38,548 nucleotides of DNA from Acetobacteraceae bacterium (GTDB taxonomy: Bacteria; Pseudomonadota; Alphaproteobacteria; Acetobacterales; Acetobacteraceae), in contig JAIXWG010000057.1 in NCBI GenBank assembly GCA_027482245.1, positions 1 through 38,548 on the forward strand, given 5' to 3'. Below, in pieces: positions 1 to 6,870 of this stretch. The position numbers were made by a program, and so were the translations under genes. The stretch's first letter is position 1, and each line of letters starts with the position of its first letter. The notes below the pieces were generated by a model. That model worked only from the letters and a program-made list of their open reading frames with translations. It made no database searches and was not told the DNA's origin.

Positions 1-85
1 GGCCCAGCACGCTGCGCAGGCGCAGGACCAGGAAGGCCGCGATCATGGCGAACAGGATCAGATCGACAGGAAAGCCGCCGGACAT
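1..85 (-). CDS. Tim44-like domain protein, N-terminal fragment
   Basis: The window edge cuts this gene, leaving the first 28 residues, which start MSGGFPVDLILFAMIAAF and form one hydrophobic N-terminal segment. This opening is typical of the alphaproteobacterial Tim44-like (TimA) proteins, which are membrane-anchored and commonly encoded beside secB; here secB is about 1 kb away on the other strand. The start is supported by GAGGAG a few bases upstream on the minus strand. The role, protein handling at the inner membrane, is known only by analogy with mitochondrial Tim44. The identification rests on a short stretch plus context, so another small membrane protein cannot be excluded. Confidence 0.65.
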   Translation of the reverse strand, partial: MSGGFPVDLILFAMIAAFLVLRLRSVLG

Positions 86-116
86 TGCCAACTCCTCATT
101 CTTCACTCACTTAAGG

Positions 117-196
117 CCGCGGGGGGTCACCCGCAACGGCCCCGCGGGCGATCAGCCCGCGATTATGGTCGGTGGGCGATCAGCCCGCGATGATGG
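117..196. repeat. hairpins and a 28-bp-period direct repeat upstream of the phosphatase gene
   Basis: A 23-bp sequence occurs at 146-168 and again at 174-196 with one mismatch (period 28). Each copy contains a GGGC-GATCA-GCCC hairpin; in the first copy the stem is 7 bp (143-149 with 155-161). An alternative 8-bp stem, CCGCGGGG (117-124) with CCCCGCGG (140-147), is mutually exclusive with the first of these. The elements lie between the divergent Tim44-like gene and the phosphatase gene. A terminator, a folded leader or a regulator site are all possible. Confidence 0.5.
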
Positions 197-270
197 CCCG
201 CATTTGCACCACGACAGGGGCGCGGCTATCGCCGCCCCGCTTCCCCGCGCCAACCAGGAGCCGCCCGCCC

Positions 271-828
271 ATGATCCTGCTCCGCCACGGCCAGAGCGAG
301 TTCAACCTGCATTTCAGCGCGACCCGCCGCGACCCCGGCATCAAGGACCCGAAGCTGACGCCGCTCGGCCATGAACAGGCGGCGGCGGCGGCGGAGGCAC
401 TGGCGGGCGAAGGTATCACGCGGATCATTGCCTCCCCCTATACGCGGGCGCTGGAGACGGCGGCGCCGCTGGCCAAGCGGCTCGGCCTGCCGGTGCTGGT
501 CAATTCCCTGGTGCGCGAACGCTACGCCTTCACCTGCGACGTCGGCAGCCCCGCCACCGCGCTGCGCGCCGCCTGGCCAACCCTCGACCTCGCGCATATC
601 GAGGAAGTGTGGTGGCCGGCCGTGGAGGAACCCGCCGACCAGGTGCTGGCCCGCGCCGCCCTGTTCCGGGGGGAGATGGCGTCCCTGCCGGATTGGCGGA
701 CCACGGTGGTGGTGGCGCATTGGGGCTTCATCCTGGCGATGAGCGGCCAGAGCGTCGGCAACGGCACCTGGCTGCGCGTGGACCCGACCGAACCCGCCCT
801 GACCGAGGTCAGCTGGAAGCACCACTGA
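271..828 (+). CDS. histidine phosphatase family protein (phosphoglycerate mutase-like)
   Basis: A 185-residue protein beginning MILLRHGQSEFN, the classic RHG motif in which His6 would carry the phosphate. The second family signature, ASPYTRALETA, lies near residue 55, and the second catalytic His is at residue 150 (VVVAHWGF). Length and motifs fit a single-domain cytoplasmic phosphatase of the phosphoglycerate mutase superfamily; the substrate cannot be read from sequence. The ATG at 271 is chosen because the RHG motif must be close to the N-terminus and because AGGAG lies about 10 bases upstream; an in-frame upstream extension is GC-rich and unlike the family. It lies between the Tim44-like gene and secB, which are often direct neighbours in related bacteria. 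Confidence 0.88.
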   Translation: MILLRHGQSEFNLHFSATRRDPGIKDPKLTPLGHEQAAAAAEALAGEGITRIIASPYTRALETAAPLAKRLGLPVLVNSLVRERYAFTCDVGSPATALRAAWPTLDLAHIEEVWWPAVEEPADQVLARAALFRGEMASLPDWRTTVVVAHWGFILAMSGQSVGNGTWLRVDPTEPALTEVSWKHH

Positions 829-1142
829 CCGCCAAGGCCCTGATTTCGCTTGATTTAGGGGATTGAGCGCCCTCAATCTTGAGAAGCGCCGGGGCCCGGT
901 ATCGCCAAGTCCCTGGAAAGCCACGCTTTCCCACCGGAATCCAAAGCGCCCTTAGCCGTTTTAGCACCTTTAGCACCATCTCACGCGGTGCCGGGCGCGC
1001 CTCCGGCGGTGATGTCAGGAACATAGCAGGAACGCAGCGCGGGATGCCAGCGTCTTCGCCCTGCGGCAGGGCGCAAGGCCAGTGCTGGCCCCGACCGGCG
1101 GCCCGTGCTAGCCCGGCGGCAACCGCACCAGACGGAATGCCG
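829..1142. other. intergenic region upstream of secB (314 bases)
   Basis: No gene is supported on either strand here. The notable content is the palindromic cluster at 861-883, annotated separately, and an AT-richer patch around 945-980 with two TTTAGCACC copies in direct repeat. The second half is GC-rich and open in several frames, but without codon usage or family resemblance that would suggest a protein. The secB promoter probably lies here; no convincing -35/-10 pair was found. Confidence 0.5.
861..883. promoter_or_regulatory. palindrome TTGAG-N4-CTCAA upstream of secB
   Basis: A perfect inverted repeat GATTGAG-CGCC-CTCAATC spans 861-878, and its right arm forms a second one, CTCAA-TC-TTGAG, at 872-883. 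The core TTGAG-N4-CTCAA recurs upstream of the XRE regulator gene at 3255-3268. The geometry resembles FNR/FixK boxes (TTGAT-N4-ATCAA) but differs at the fifth base of each arm. A regulator site is inferred. A weak terminator of the phosphatase gene is the alternative, but there is no T-run. Confidence 0.4.
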
Positions 1143-1610
1143 ATGTCCGACCAGAACGCGTCCCAGGGCGTCATGCCCATCCAGCTCAACATCCAGTACA
1201 CGAAGGACCTGTCCTTCGAGGTGCCCGGCGCGCCGGAGATCTTCGTCTCCCTGAAGGAACAGCCCCGGGTGGACCTGGCGCTCGACGTCCAGGCGCGGCC
1301 GGTGGAATCCGGCGGCAACGTCTATGAGGTCTCGCTGCAGATCCGCGCCGACGCGAAGGTGGGGGAGACCCCCTGCTTCATCGCCGAGCTCGCCTATTGC
1401 GGCGTCTTCACCATCAACGTGCCCCAGGAACACCTGGAGCCCGTGCTGCTGGTGGAATGCCCGCGCCTGCTCTTCCCCTTCGCCCGCAACATCCTGGCGG
1501 ATGTGACGCGCGACGGCGGCTTCCCGCCCGTGCTGCTGGCGCCGATCGACTTCGTGGCGCTGTGGCAGAGCCGCCGCGGCCCGAACGCCCAGCAGGTCGG
1601 TACCGCCTGA
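1143..1610 (+). CDS. secB: protein-export chaperone SecB
   Basis: A 155-residue cytoplasmic chaperone that keeps preproteins unfolded and passes them to SecA at the Sec translocase. The sequence shows the SecB fold signatures in order: IQYTKDLSFEVPGAPEIF near residues 15-35, a strand-rich centre with YEVSLQIRADAK, and AYCGVFTI followed by CPRLLFPFARNILADVTRDG and a PVLLAPIDF C-terminal part. Length is usual for SecB. Two ATGs lie two codons apart (1137 and 1143). The second is chosen because GGA at 1134-1136 gives it a 6-base spacing and the protein then begins MSDQN, as in relatives. lnt follows after 3 bases, so the two are probably co-transcribed. Confidence 0.95.
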   Translation: MSDQNASQGVMPIQLNIQYTKDLSFEVPGAPEIFVSLKEQPRVDLALDVQARPVESGGNVYEVSLQIRADAKVGETPCFIAELAYCGVFTINVPQEHLEPVLLVECPRLLFPFARNILADVTRDGGFPPVLLAPIDFVALWQSRRGPNAQQVGTA

Positions 1611-1613
1611 CCG

Positions 1614-3209
1614 ATGCAGGGCCGTGAAGCGCCGGCCGGGCGCGGGGCGCGGTTGCGCCAGGCACCGGCGCGCTTCCAGGCGGCCCTGACGCGCCGGCTG
1701 GCCGGCCCCGGCTTCTGGCGGGCGCTGGCCACCGCCTTCGGGCTGGGCGCCTTCGCGGCGCTCGCCCTGCCGCCGGTGCATCTGGTGCCGGTGCTGCTGG
1801 TCTCGATCCCCGGCCTGTTCATCATGACGATGGAGGCGCCGACCGCCCGCCGGGCGGCGCTGGTCGCCTTCGCCTGGGGCTGGGGCTTCCATGTCGCGGG
1901 CCTGCACTGGCTGACCAATGCGATCCTGACGGAGGTCGAGCGCTACTGGTGGCTGGTGCCGCTGGCGGTGCCGGGCCTTGCCCTGCCGCTGGCGGCCTTC
2001 ACGCTGGTGCCGGCCCTGCTCGCCCGCCGCGCGGCGCCGGGCTGGCCGCGCATCCTGGCCTTCGCGGCGGCCTGGGTGGCGGCGGAGATGCTGCGCGGCA
2101 TTCTCTTCACCGGCTTTCCCTGGAACCTGATCGGCACGGTCTGGGCCTTTGGCGCCCTGCCCATCCAGGCCGCGGCCTGGATCGGCGTGCATGGGCTGAG
2201 CCTGGCCACCATGCTGGTGGTGCTGGCGCCGATGCGGGGCTGGCGGGGTGCCGCGGCCAGCCTGGCGGGCATCGCCGCTTTCGCCGCCTTCGGTGTCGTG
2301 CGCCTGCTGCCGCAGGAGCCGGATCCCGAACCCGTCGCCCTGGTGCTGGTGCAGGGCAATGTGGCGCAGGAGGCGAAGTGGCGGGAGGACAGCCGCCTGC
2401 CCATCTTCCAGCGCTACATCGACCTGACGGCGGCCGGCGTGCGCGCGGCCCAGCGCGATGCGCCCGGCAGCCGCATCCTGGTGATCTGGCCGGAGACGGC
2501 GAGCCCCTTCCTGCTGGCGAACGACCCCGGCGCGGCCCGGCTGGCCACCGCCCCCCTGCCCCCGGGTGCCACGCTGCTGGCCGGGTCCGTCCGCGCGGAA
2601 TTCGCCCCCGATGGCCGCCCGACGCGCGTGTGGAACAGCCTGGTGGCGCTGGATGCACAGGGCAGCGTGCTGGATGCCTATGACAAGGTGCACCTGGTGC
2701 CCTTCGGCGAATACACGCCGATGCGAGGGCTGCTGCCGATCCGCCTCGTCATCTCCGCGCTCGACTTCACCCCGGGGCCCGGGCTGCGGCGCATCAGCCT
2801 GCCGGGCCTGCCGAGCTTCGGCGGCCTGATCTGCTACGAGGTCATCTTCCCCGGCGCGGTGACGCCGGCGGATCGCCCGGCCTTCCTGGTGAATGTCACC
2901 AATGATGCCTGGTTCGGCGTCTCCGCCGGGCCGCACCAGCACCTCGCCACCGCCAGGCTGCGGGCGGTGGAGGAAGGGCTGCCGCTGGCGCGGGCGGCGC
3001 AGACCGGCATCTCCGCCGTCTTCGATGCGCGGGGGCGGGAGGTGGAGCGGCTGGGCCTGGCGGAGACCGGCGTGGTGCTGGCGCCGCTGCCGGCCACGGG
3101 CAGCGCGACGCCCTTCGCGCTGCTGGGATTGTGGGGACCTTTCACATTACTCGTCCTGGTAGGCGTGGCCGCCGGTATTCTCTCCGCACGGAACGCTAGC
3201 AGGGTGTGA
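1614..3209 (+). CDS. lnt: apolipoprotein N-acyltransferase Lnt
   Basis: This 531-residue inner-membrane enzyme adds the third acyl chain to the N-terminal cysteine of lipoproteins, the last maturation step before Lol export. The first 230 residues contain several hydrophobic segments; the rest is a nitrilase-like domain facing the periplasm. The catalytic triad is visible as Glu294 (VIWPETASPF), Lys358 (AYDKVHLVPFGEY) and Cys407 (GGLICYEVIFPG), with spacings of 64 and 49 that match the family. A final hydrophobic segment near residue 500 anchors the C-terminus. It starts 3 bases after secB. The basic N-terminal extension of about 35 residues is longer than in E. coli, so an internal start is possible. 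Confidence 0.96.
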   Translation: MQGREAPAGRGARLRQAPARFQAALTRRLAGPGFWRALATAFGLGAFAALALPPVHLVPVLLVSIPGLFIMTMEAPTARRAALVAFAWGWGFHVAGLHWLTNAILTEVERYWWLVPLAVPGLALPLAAFTLVPALLARRAAPGWPRILAFAAAWVAAEMLRGILFTGFPWNLIGTVWAFGALPIQAAAWIGVHGLSLATMLVVLAPMRGWRGAAASLAGIAAFAAFGVVRLLPQEPDPEPVALVLVQGNVAQEAKWREDSRLPIFQRYIDLTAAGVRAAQRDAPGSRILVIWPETASPFLLANDPGAARLATAPLPPGATLLAGSVRAEFAPDGRPTRVWNSLVALDAQGSVLDAYDKVHLVPFGEYTPMRGLLPIRLVISALDFTPGPGLRRISLPGLPSFGGLICYEVIFPGAVTPADRPAFLVNVTNDAWFGVSAGPHQHLATARLRAVEEGLPLARAAQTGISAVFDARGREVERLGLAETGVVLAPLPATGSATPFALLGLWGPFTLLVLVGVAAGILSARNASRV

Positions 3210-3227
3210 CGCGGCGCTGATGCCGCG
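3210..3227 (+). terminator. weak hairpin after lnt
   Basis: A 6-bp stem CGCGGC with GCCGCG (3210-3215 and 3222-3227) begins at the first base after the lnt stop codon. It has no T-run, so a transcription stop here is only a suggestion. Confidence 0.25.
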
Positions 3228-3254
3228 CGATGCGCGTATCGGCTGTGCGCTTTA

Positions 3255-3302
3255 TTGAGATTTCTCAAAAGAGTTGACAAACTCCTACCACGCCGATACC
3301 CC
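3255..3302 (+). promoter_or_regulatory. promoter and palindromic operator upstream of the XRE regulator gene
   Basis: A perfect TTGACA -35 box lies at 3274-3279. The base run 17 positions later (TACCCC at 3297) is a poor -10, so activation may be needed. The -35 box is inside an inverted repeat, GAGTT-GACA-AACTC (3271-3284). Immediately upstream is a second palindrome, TTGAGA-TT-TCTCAA (3255-3268), with the same TTGAG-N4-CTCAA core as the site before secB. Operators overlapping the -35 box fit autoregulation, which is common for PraR-type regulators; this is inferred. Confidence 0.5.
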
Positions 3303-3414
3303 TTCAAGCGGCCCTAAGACCTGCGTCACACACGCATCGATGGGTCCCAACCGGGCCAAAACGGCCCCAGCAAGGGTTGGTCACCTTTCTGGCGCGGAGT
3401 TCGGAGTGTTGGCC

Positions 3415-3861
3415 ATGGCGAGCGAAGACGTCGTCGAGCGGACGGAGCGTGAGCACCGCCCCAGCCCGATCGACGTGCATGTGGGTAGCCGGGTGCGCCT
3501 GCGCCGGACGCTGCTGGGCATGAGCCAGGAGAAGCTGGGCGAGGCGCTCGGCCTGACCTTCCAGCAGGTGCAGAAGTATGAGAGGGGCGTGAACCGCATC
3601 GGCGCGAGCCGGCTGTTCGACCTGTCCCGCGTGCTCGATGTGCCGATCGGCTTCTTCTTCGACGACATGCCGCCGGAGATGGGCGGCGGGCAGCCCAACC
3701 GGCGCTTCGGCGGCTTCCAGGAAGTGCAGGAAGGCTTCGAGGACGACACGCTGCATCGGCGTGAGACGCTGGAGCTGGTGCGCGCCTATTACCGCATCAC
3801 CGATCCGTCGGTCCGCAAGCGGGTCTTCGACCTGATCAAGAGCCTGGCGCCCAGCGAGTAG
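3415..3861 (+). CDS. XRE-family transcriptional regulator (PraR/PhrR-like)
   Basis: A 148-residue cytoplasmic DNA-binding protein. A single HTH_3 domain covers about residues 24-82: it opens with VGSRVRLRRTLLGMSQEKLG, continues through TFQQVQKYERGVNRIGASRL and ends LDVPIGFFFDD. The C-terminal helix includes ETLELVRAYYRI and VRKRVFDLIKSLA. The opening PSPIDVHVGSRVRLRR and the place directly after lnt match rhizobial PraR/PhrR, repressors linked to stress, surface and quorum-sensing genes; that role is known for relatives, not shown here. The usual next gene metK is absent. The ATG at 3415 is chosen for GGAG at 3403-3406 (8-base spacing). An upstream palindrome-rich promoter suggests autoregulation. 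Confidence 0.85.
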   Translation: MASEDVVERTEREHRPSPIDVHVGSRVRLRRTLLGMSQEKLGEALGLTFQQVQKYERGVNRIGASRLFDLSRVLDVPIGFFFDDMPPEMGGGQPNRRFGGFQEVQEGFEDDTLHRRETLELVRAYYRITDPSVRKRVFDLIKSLAPSE

Positions 3862-3890
3862 TCGCGGCGCCCGGCGGGCGCACCGGCCCC

Positions 3891-3986
3891 AAGCCGGCCG
3901 CTGACAGCGGCCGAGGCCGCGCATGCGGCCCGCCGGTTGTCCGGCGAGCCAAGGCGCCGGAGGCGCCGCCCGGCGCTTGAGGGCAT
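3891..3986. repeat. mosaic hairpin repeat, copy 1 of 3
   Basis: A 96-bp element built of four hairpins: CGGCCGC-TGACA-GCGGCCG (3895-3913), GGCCGC-GCAT-GCGGCC (3915-3930), CGCCGG-TTGT-CCGGCG (3931-3946) and GGCGCC-GGA-GGCGCC (3953-3967), ending CGGCGCTTGAGGGCAT. It follows the regulator's stop codon, in a convergent gap. Copy 2 follows after 7 bases. Function unknown; a REP/BIME-like element or transcript 3'-end stabiliser is inferred. Confidence 0.8.
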
Positions 3987-3993
3987 AGATGAT

Positions 3994-4090
3994 AAGCCGG
4001 CCGCTGACAGCGGCCGAGGCCGCGCATGCGGCCCGCCGCCAGTGCGGCGAAGCCAAGGCGCCGGAGGCGCCGCCCGGCGCTTGAGGGCAT
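3994..4090. repeat. mosaic hairpin repeat, copy 2 of 3
   Basis: A direct repeat of copy 1, nearly identical in its first 40 and last 40 bases. The third hairpin reads CGCCGC-CAGT-GCGGCG (4034-4049): compared with copy 1 the innermost pair has switched from G-C to C-G on both sides, and the loop differs. Paired change with a free loop is what selection on a hairpin produces. The fourth hairpin (4057-4071) is unchanged. Confidence 0.8.
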
Positions 4091-4095
4091 GAACC

Positions 4096-4114
4096 AATCG
4101 CCCGCAGGGCGATT
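4096..4114. terminator. bidirectional hairpin between the XRE regulator and DUF2244 genes
   Basis: A perfect 8-bp stem AATCGCCC (4096-4103) with GGGCGATT (4107-4114) and a GCA loop lies directly after the stop codon of the minus-strand DUF2244 gene and at the end of the convergent region. A short T-run follows on the plus strand only. Its position supports a terminator for one or both convergent transcripts. Confidence 0.5.
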
Positions 4115-4615
4115 TCAGCGCAGCTGCGGGTTGTCGAAGACCGGGTTGCGGTAGCGGCGGAGCGCGCCCTCCAGCGCCCCGGCCAGGTCCCGCTTCTCCT
4201 CCGGCGCCAGGAAGGTGCCGAGCTCGATCCGGCGGTGGCGCTGGACCAGCAGCAGGCGGACCGATCCGCCCTCCTCCTCCAGCCGCACCCGGGTCCAGTA
4301 GGGCTCGAGCTCTGTCACGCGCCGGCCGCCGCGGCCATCGGCGGTGGTGACGTGCAGGCGGCCCTCGGTCAGCCGCACCACCTCCCTCGCCGCGCGGGTC
4401 CAGCGGCGGTGCAGGGTGACGAGGAAGAGCACCAGCAGCACCTCCGCCCCCAGGAAGGGCAGCACGGGCCAGGCGCCGAGCAGGGTGAAGAGCACGGCAG
4501 GGATCGCCGCGCCCAGGCAGGCGAGGATGACAAGCCAGCGCATGCCGCGGTCGCTCAGGCTGCGGGGCGGCGTGCTGACGGCCTCGAACAGGATGGGGTC
4601 GGAAGCGGCTGACAT
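4115..4615 (-). CDS. DUF2244 domain-containing membrane protein
   Basis: A 166-residue protein. After a short N-terminal tail (MSAASDPILFEAV) two hydrophobic segments follow at about residues 28-48 and 50-66, then a cytoplasmic strand-rich part containing RLTEGRLHVTTADG, TELEPYWTRVRLEE and RHRRIELGTFLAPEEK, ending RNPVFDNPQLR. This layout fits the DUF2244 family of small integral membrane proteins in Alphaproteobacteria, whose function is unknown. The ATG at 4615 is preferred over one 18 codons upstream because the protein then matches the usual start and leaves 35 bases to the divergent nth gene. Members are often near nth, as here. Confidence 0.8.
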   Translation of the reverse strand: MSAASDPILFEAVSTPPRSLSDRGMRWLVILACLGAAIPAVLFTLLGAWPVLPFLGAEVLLVLFLVTLHRRWTRAAREVVRLTEGRLHVTTADGRGGRRVTELEPYWTRVRLEEEGGSVRLLLVQRHRRIELGTFLAPEEKRDLAGALEGALRRYRNPVFDNPQLR

Positions 4616-4650
4616 GGACTCCCAGTATGGGGTAGGCCTGCGGGAACGCC

Positions 4651-5421
4651 ATGCCCCAGACATCGCCACCCCGCCCGAAAAAATCAGCCGCCAGGCCGGC
4701 GAAGGCCGCTAAGCCCAAGCCTGTGCCGAAAGCGGCCCCGAAAAACGCACCCCGCGCCCGTCGCGCCAAGGTGATGAAGGCCGACCAGGCCGCCGCCTTC
4801 CTGCGCGCGCTGGCCGCCGCCAACCCGGCGCCGGAGACGGAGCTGCATTTCCGCGATGCCTACACGCTGCTGGTGGCGGTCGCGCTTTCCGCCCAGACCA
4901 CCGACGTCGCGGTGAACAAGGCGACGGCGACGCTGTTCGAGGAAGCGGCGACGCCCGCCGCCATGGTGGCGCTGGGGGTGGAGGGGGTTGCCCGGCACAT
5001 CCGCCGCATCGGGCTGTGGCAGGGCAAGGCGCGCAACGTCGTCGCCCTGTCCCAGCTGCTGCTGGACCGCCATGGCGGAGAGGTGCCGGAGGACCGGAAG
5101 GCGCTGGAGGCGCTGCCCGGCGTCGGCCGCAAGACCGCGAATGTCGTGCTCAACGTGGCCTTCGGGCAGGAGACGATGGCTGTGGACACGCACATCTTCC
5201 GCCTCGGCAACCGCACCGGCATCGCGCCGGGCAAGACGACGCGGCAGGTGGAGGACGGGCTGGTGAAGCGCTGCCCGCCGGACATGCTGCGGGACGCGCA
5301 TCACTGGCTGATCCTGCATGGCCGCTACATCTGCAAGGCGCGGATGCCGGAATGCTGGCGCTGCCCGGCGATCGAGCACTGCAACCACACCGCCAAGGTA
5401 CTCGCGCCGCCGGCGCGATAG
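4651..5421 (+). CDS. nth: endonuclease III (Nth), DNA glycosylase/AP lyase
   Basis: A base-excision repair enzyme of 256 residues that removes oxidised pyrimidines and cleaves the abasic site. A Lys/Ala/Pro-rich basic extension of about 45 residues precedes the catalytic core. The helix-hairpin-helix is LPGVGRKTANVVL with catalytic Lys161, followed by Asp179 in MAVDTHIFR; their spacing of 18 equals that of E. coli Lys120/Asp138. The [4Fe-4S] cluster ligands are Cys228, Cys235, Cys238 and Cys244 in the C-x6-C-x2-C-x5-C pattern. It is divergent from the DUF2244 gene. The last 29 bases including the stop codon are imperfectly duplicated just downstream. The basic tail is longer than in E. coli, and an internal start near 4771 is possible. 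Confidence 0.95.
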   Translation: MPQTSPPRPKKSAARPAKAAKPKPVPKAAPKNAPRARRAKVMKADQAAAFLRALAAANPAPETELHFRDAYTLLVAVALSAQTTDVAVNKATATLFEEAATPAAMVALGVEGVARHIRRIGLWQGKARNVVALSQLLLDRHGGEVPEDRKALEALPGVGRKTANVVLNVAFGQETMAVDTHIFRLGNRTGIAPGKTTRQVEDGLVKRCPPDMLRDAHHWLILHGRYICKARMPECWRCPAIEHCNHTAKVLAPPAR

Positions 5422-5450
5422 GCAAGGTGCTCGCGCCACCGGTGCGGTAG
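5393..5450 (+). repeat. tandem duplication of the 3' end of nth
   Basis: Bases 5393-5421, the last codons and stop of nth, are repeated at 5422-5450 with 24 of 29 bases identical, including a second in-register TAG. It looks like an old slippage or duplication event after which the outer copy drifted. The second copy lies outside the gene and is not expected to be translated. Confidence 0.75.
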
Positions 5451-5534
5451 CGGCCACACGCGCTCGTGCTGGCGCCGGGGGAAGCCAAACCTGCCGAAGT
5501 GCATAGTATACGATCCATTGCGCGGGGATGGATC

Positions 5535-6242
5535 ATGGCGACGATCACGGGGCTGTCGGGGGCGGATACGCTGCGGGGCACGCAGGAGGCCGATTTCCTG
5601 CTGGGGGATCCGGCCGGGCAGGTGCCGGGCGGGGGCAACCTGGTGCAGGCGCTGGGCGGCAACGACGTCGTCTTCGCGGGCTACGGGTCCGACACCGTCC
5701 AGGGCGGGGCGGGGAACGACACCATCAGCGGCGCTGGCCTCTTCCCCGGGCCGGGCCAGGGCGGTGCCTTCCTGGCGCGGGACGATGGCGCGGATCGCCT
5801 CTATGGCGGCGAGGGCGACGACGTGATCCAGGCCGCCGGCGGGGATGACCTGGTGGATGGCGGCGCGGGCAACGACCTGCTTCTGGGCGAATGGGGGGCG
5901 GACCGGCTGCTGGGCGGCGATGGCGACGATGTGCTGGTCGGCGGGCTGGGCGCGGACCGGCTGACGGGCGGCGCGGGCCGCGACATCTTCGTCTTCGGCT
6001 TCACCGCGGCACCGGCCGCCTTCGGGCTGGATGCGGGCCTGGGCGGGGCGCGGGACACGGTGCTGGACTTCGCCCAAGGGCAGGACCTGCTGCGCTTCGA
6101 GGGCATCGGGCCCGAGGCGGTGTCCTGGGAGATCCGCCCCAGCGGCGTGGTGGTGCACATCACGGGCTTCGATGGCAGCCAGGGCGAGATCTGGCTGCGC
6201 GGCACGACGGGCCTGACGGCGGATGACGTGATCTACGTCTGA
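5535..6242 (+). CDS. RTX-type calcium-binding protein, probably secreted
   Basis: A 235-residue acidic, glycine-rich protein. Hemolysin-type nonapeptide repeats (GGxGxDxxx) run in two blocks, about residues 40-65 (GGNDVVFAGYGSDTVQGGAG) and 90-150 (GGEGDDVIQ, GGAGNDLLL, GGDGDDVLV, GGAGRDIFV). They are followed by DTVLDFAQGQDLLRF, a C-terminal module typical of type I secretion substrates. There is no N-terminal signal peptide, which fits type I export. No catalytic domain is present, so it is essentially a beta-roll plus secretion tail. No ABC exporter, membrane-fusion protein or TolC gene is nearby. GGGGA at 5524-5528 supports the ATG at 5535. Its last 10 bases overlap the end of the convergent HdeD-like gene. 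Confidence 0.82.
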   Translation: MATITGLSGADTLRGTQEADFLLGDPAGQVPGGGNLVQALGGNDVVFAGYGSDTVQGGAGNDTISGAGLFPGPGQGGAFLARDDGADRLYGGEGDDVIQAAGGDDLVDGGAGNDLLLGEWGADRLLGGDGDDVLVGGLGADRLTGGAGRDIFVFGFTAAPAAFGLDAGLGGARDTVLDFAQGQDLLRFEGIGPEAVSWEIRPSGVVVHITGFDGSQGEIWLRGTTGLTADDVIYV

Positions 6243-6823
6243 GCGGGCGGCCCGTGCGGGTCGTTCGCGATCCGCCGCAGCCGCCAGCCGATGGCCAGGA
6301 ACAGGCCCCCGGTGACGAGGGCCTGCAGCCCGACCAGCCAGACCAGCGCCAGCATCCCGGGGCCGGGCGAGGCCATCATACAGACGCCGACGAAGACCGC
6401 CAGCGCGCCGAGCAGGCCCATCAGCACGTCGCCGGCACGGAAGGCGAGGATCAGGCGCATGGCGCCGACGATGGCGGCCCAGGCCCCCACCATCACCACC
6501 AGCAGCACGGCGGAGACGACGGGCACGACCAGCACGCCGAGCCCCGCGGCGGTGGAGGCGATGCCATCCACCCAGAGCCAGGCGCGGGACCGGTGGCCGA
6601 TGGGGTCCGGCCCGCCTTGCGCCGCCTGCACCAGCGTGGCGATACCCTCCACCAGCAGGAAGGCGGCGAGGAAGCCGAGCACGACGGCAAGCCCGAGCCC
6701 GGGCGCCAGCAGCGCCATCAGCCCGAACAGGATGCCGGCGACGCCGCGCAGCAGGAAAAGCCACCAGCCCCGCTCCAGCATGCGCGTGACGGCAAAGCGG
6801 CCCTCTGGCAGTGATCCCGACAT
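6233..6823 (-). CDS. HdeD family (DUF308) membrane protein
   Basis: A 196-residue integral membrane protein with about six hydrophobic segments in three pairs, containing WWLFLLRGVAGILFGLMAL, LVEGIATLVQA, WLWVDGIASTAAGLGVLV and RLILAFRAGDVLMGLLGALA. This repeating W-(L/V)-G pattern is the DUF308 signature; the E. coli relative HdeD is linked to acid resistance at high cell density, and other members are uncharacterised. The start at 6823 gives MSGSLPEGRFAVTRMLERGWW, with the first membrane segment soon after. An upstream in-frame extension is shadow sequence. It converges on the RTX gene with a 10-bp overlap of coding ends and follows the M24 peptidase gene on the same strand. Confidence 0.83.
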   Translation of the reverse strand: MSGSLPEGRFAVTRMLERGWWLFLLRGVAGILFGLMALLAPGLGLAVVLGFLAAFLLVEGIATLVQAAQGGPDPIGHRSRAWLWVDGIASTAAGLGVLVVPVVSAVLLVVMVGAWAAIVGAMRLILAFRAGDVLMGLLGALAVFVGVCMMASPGPGMLALVWLVGLQALVTGGLFLAIGWRLRRIANDPHGPPAQT

Positions 6824-6870
6824 GGCTGGCGTCCCCGGCACGGTGAGGCGATGCAACGCCCCCTGTGGCG

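Noticed and set aside
981..2942. A minus-strand open frame of about 650 codons opposite secB and lnt
   Set aside because: Both plus-strand genes are unmistakable; the antisense product is low-complexity and Gln/Arg/Gly-rich.
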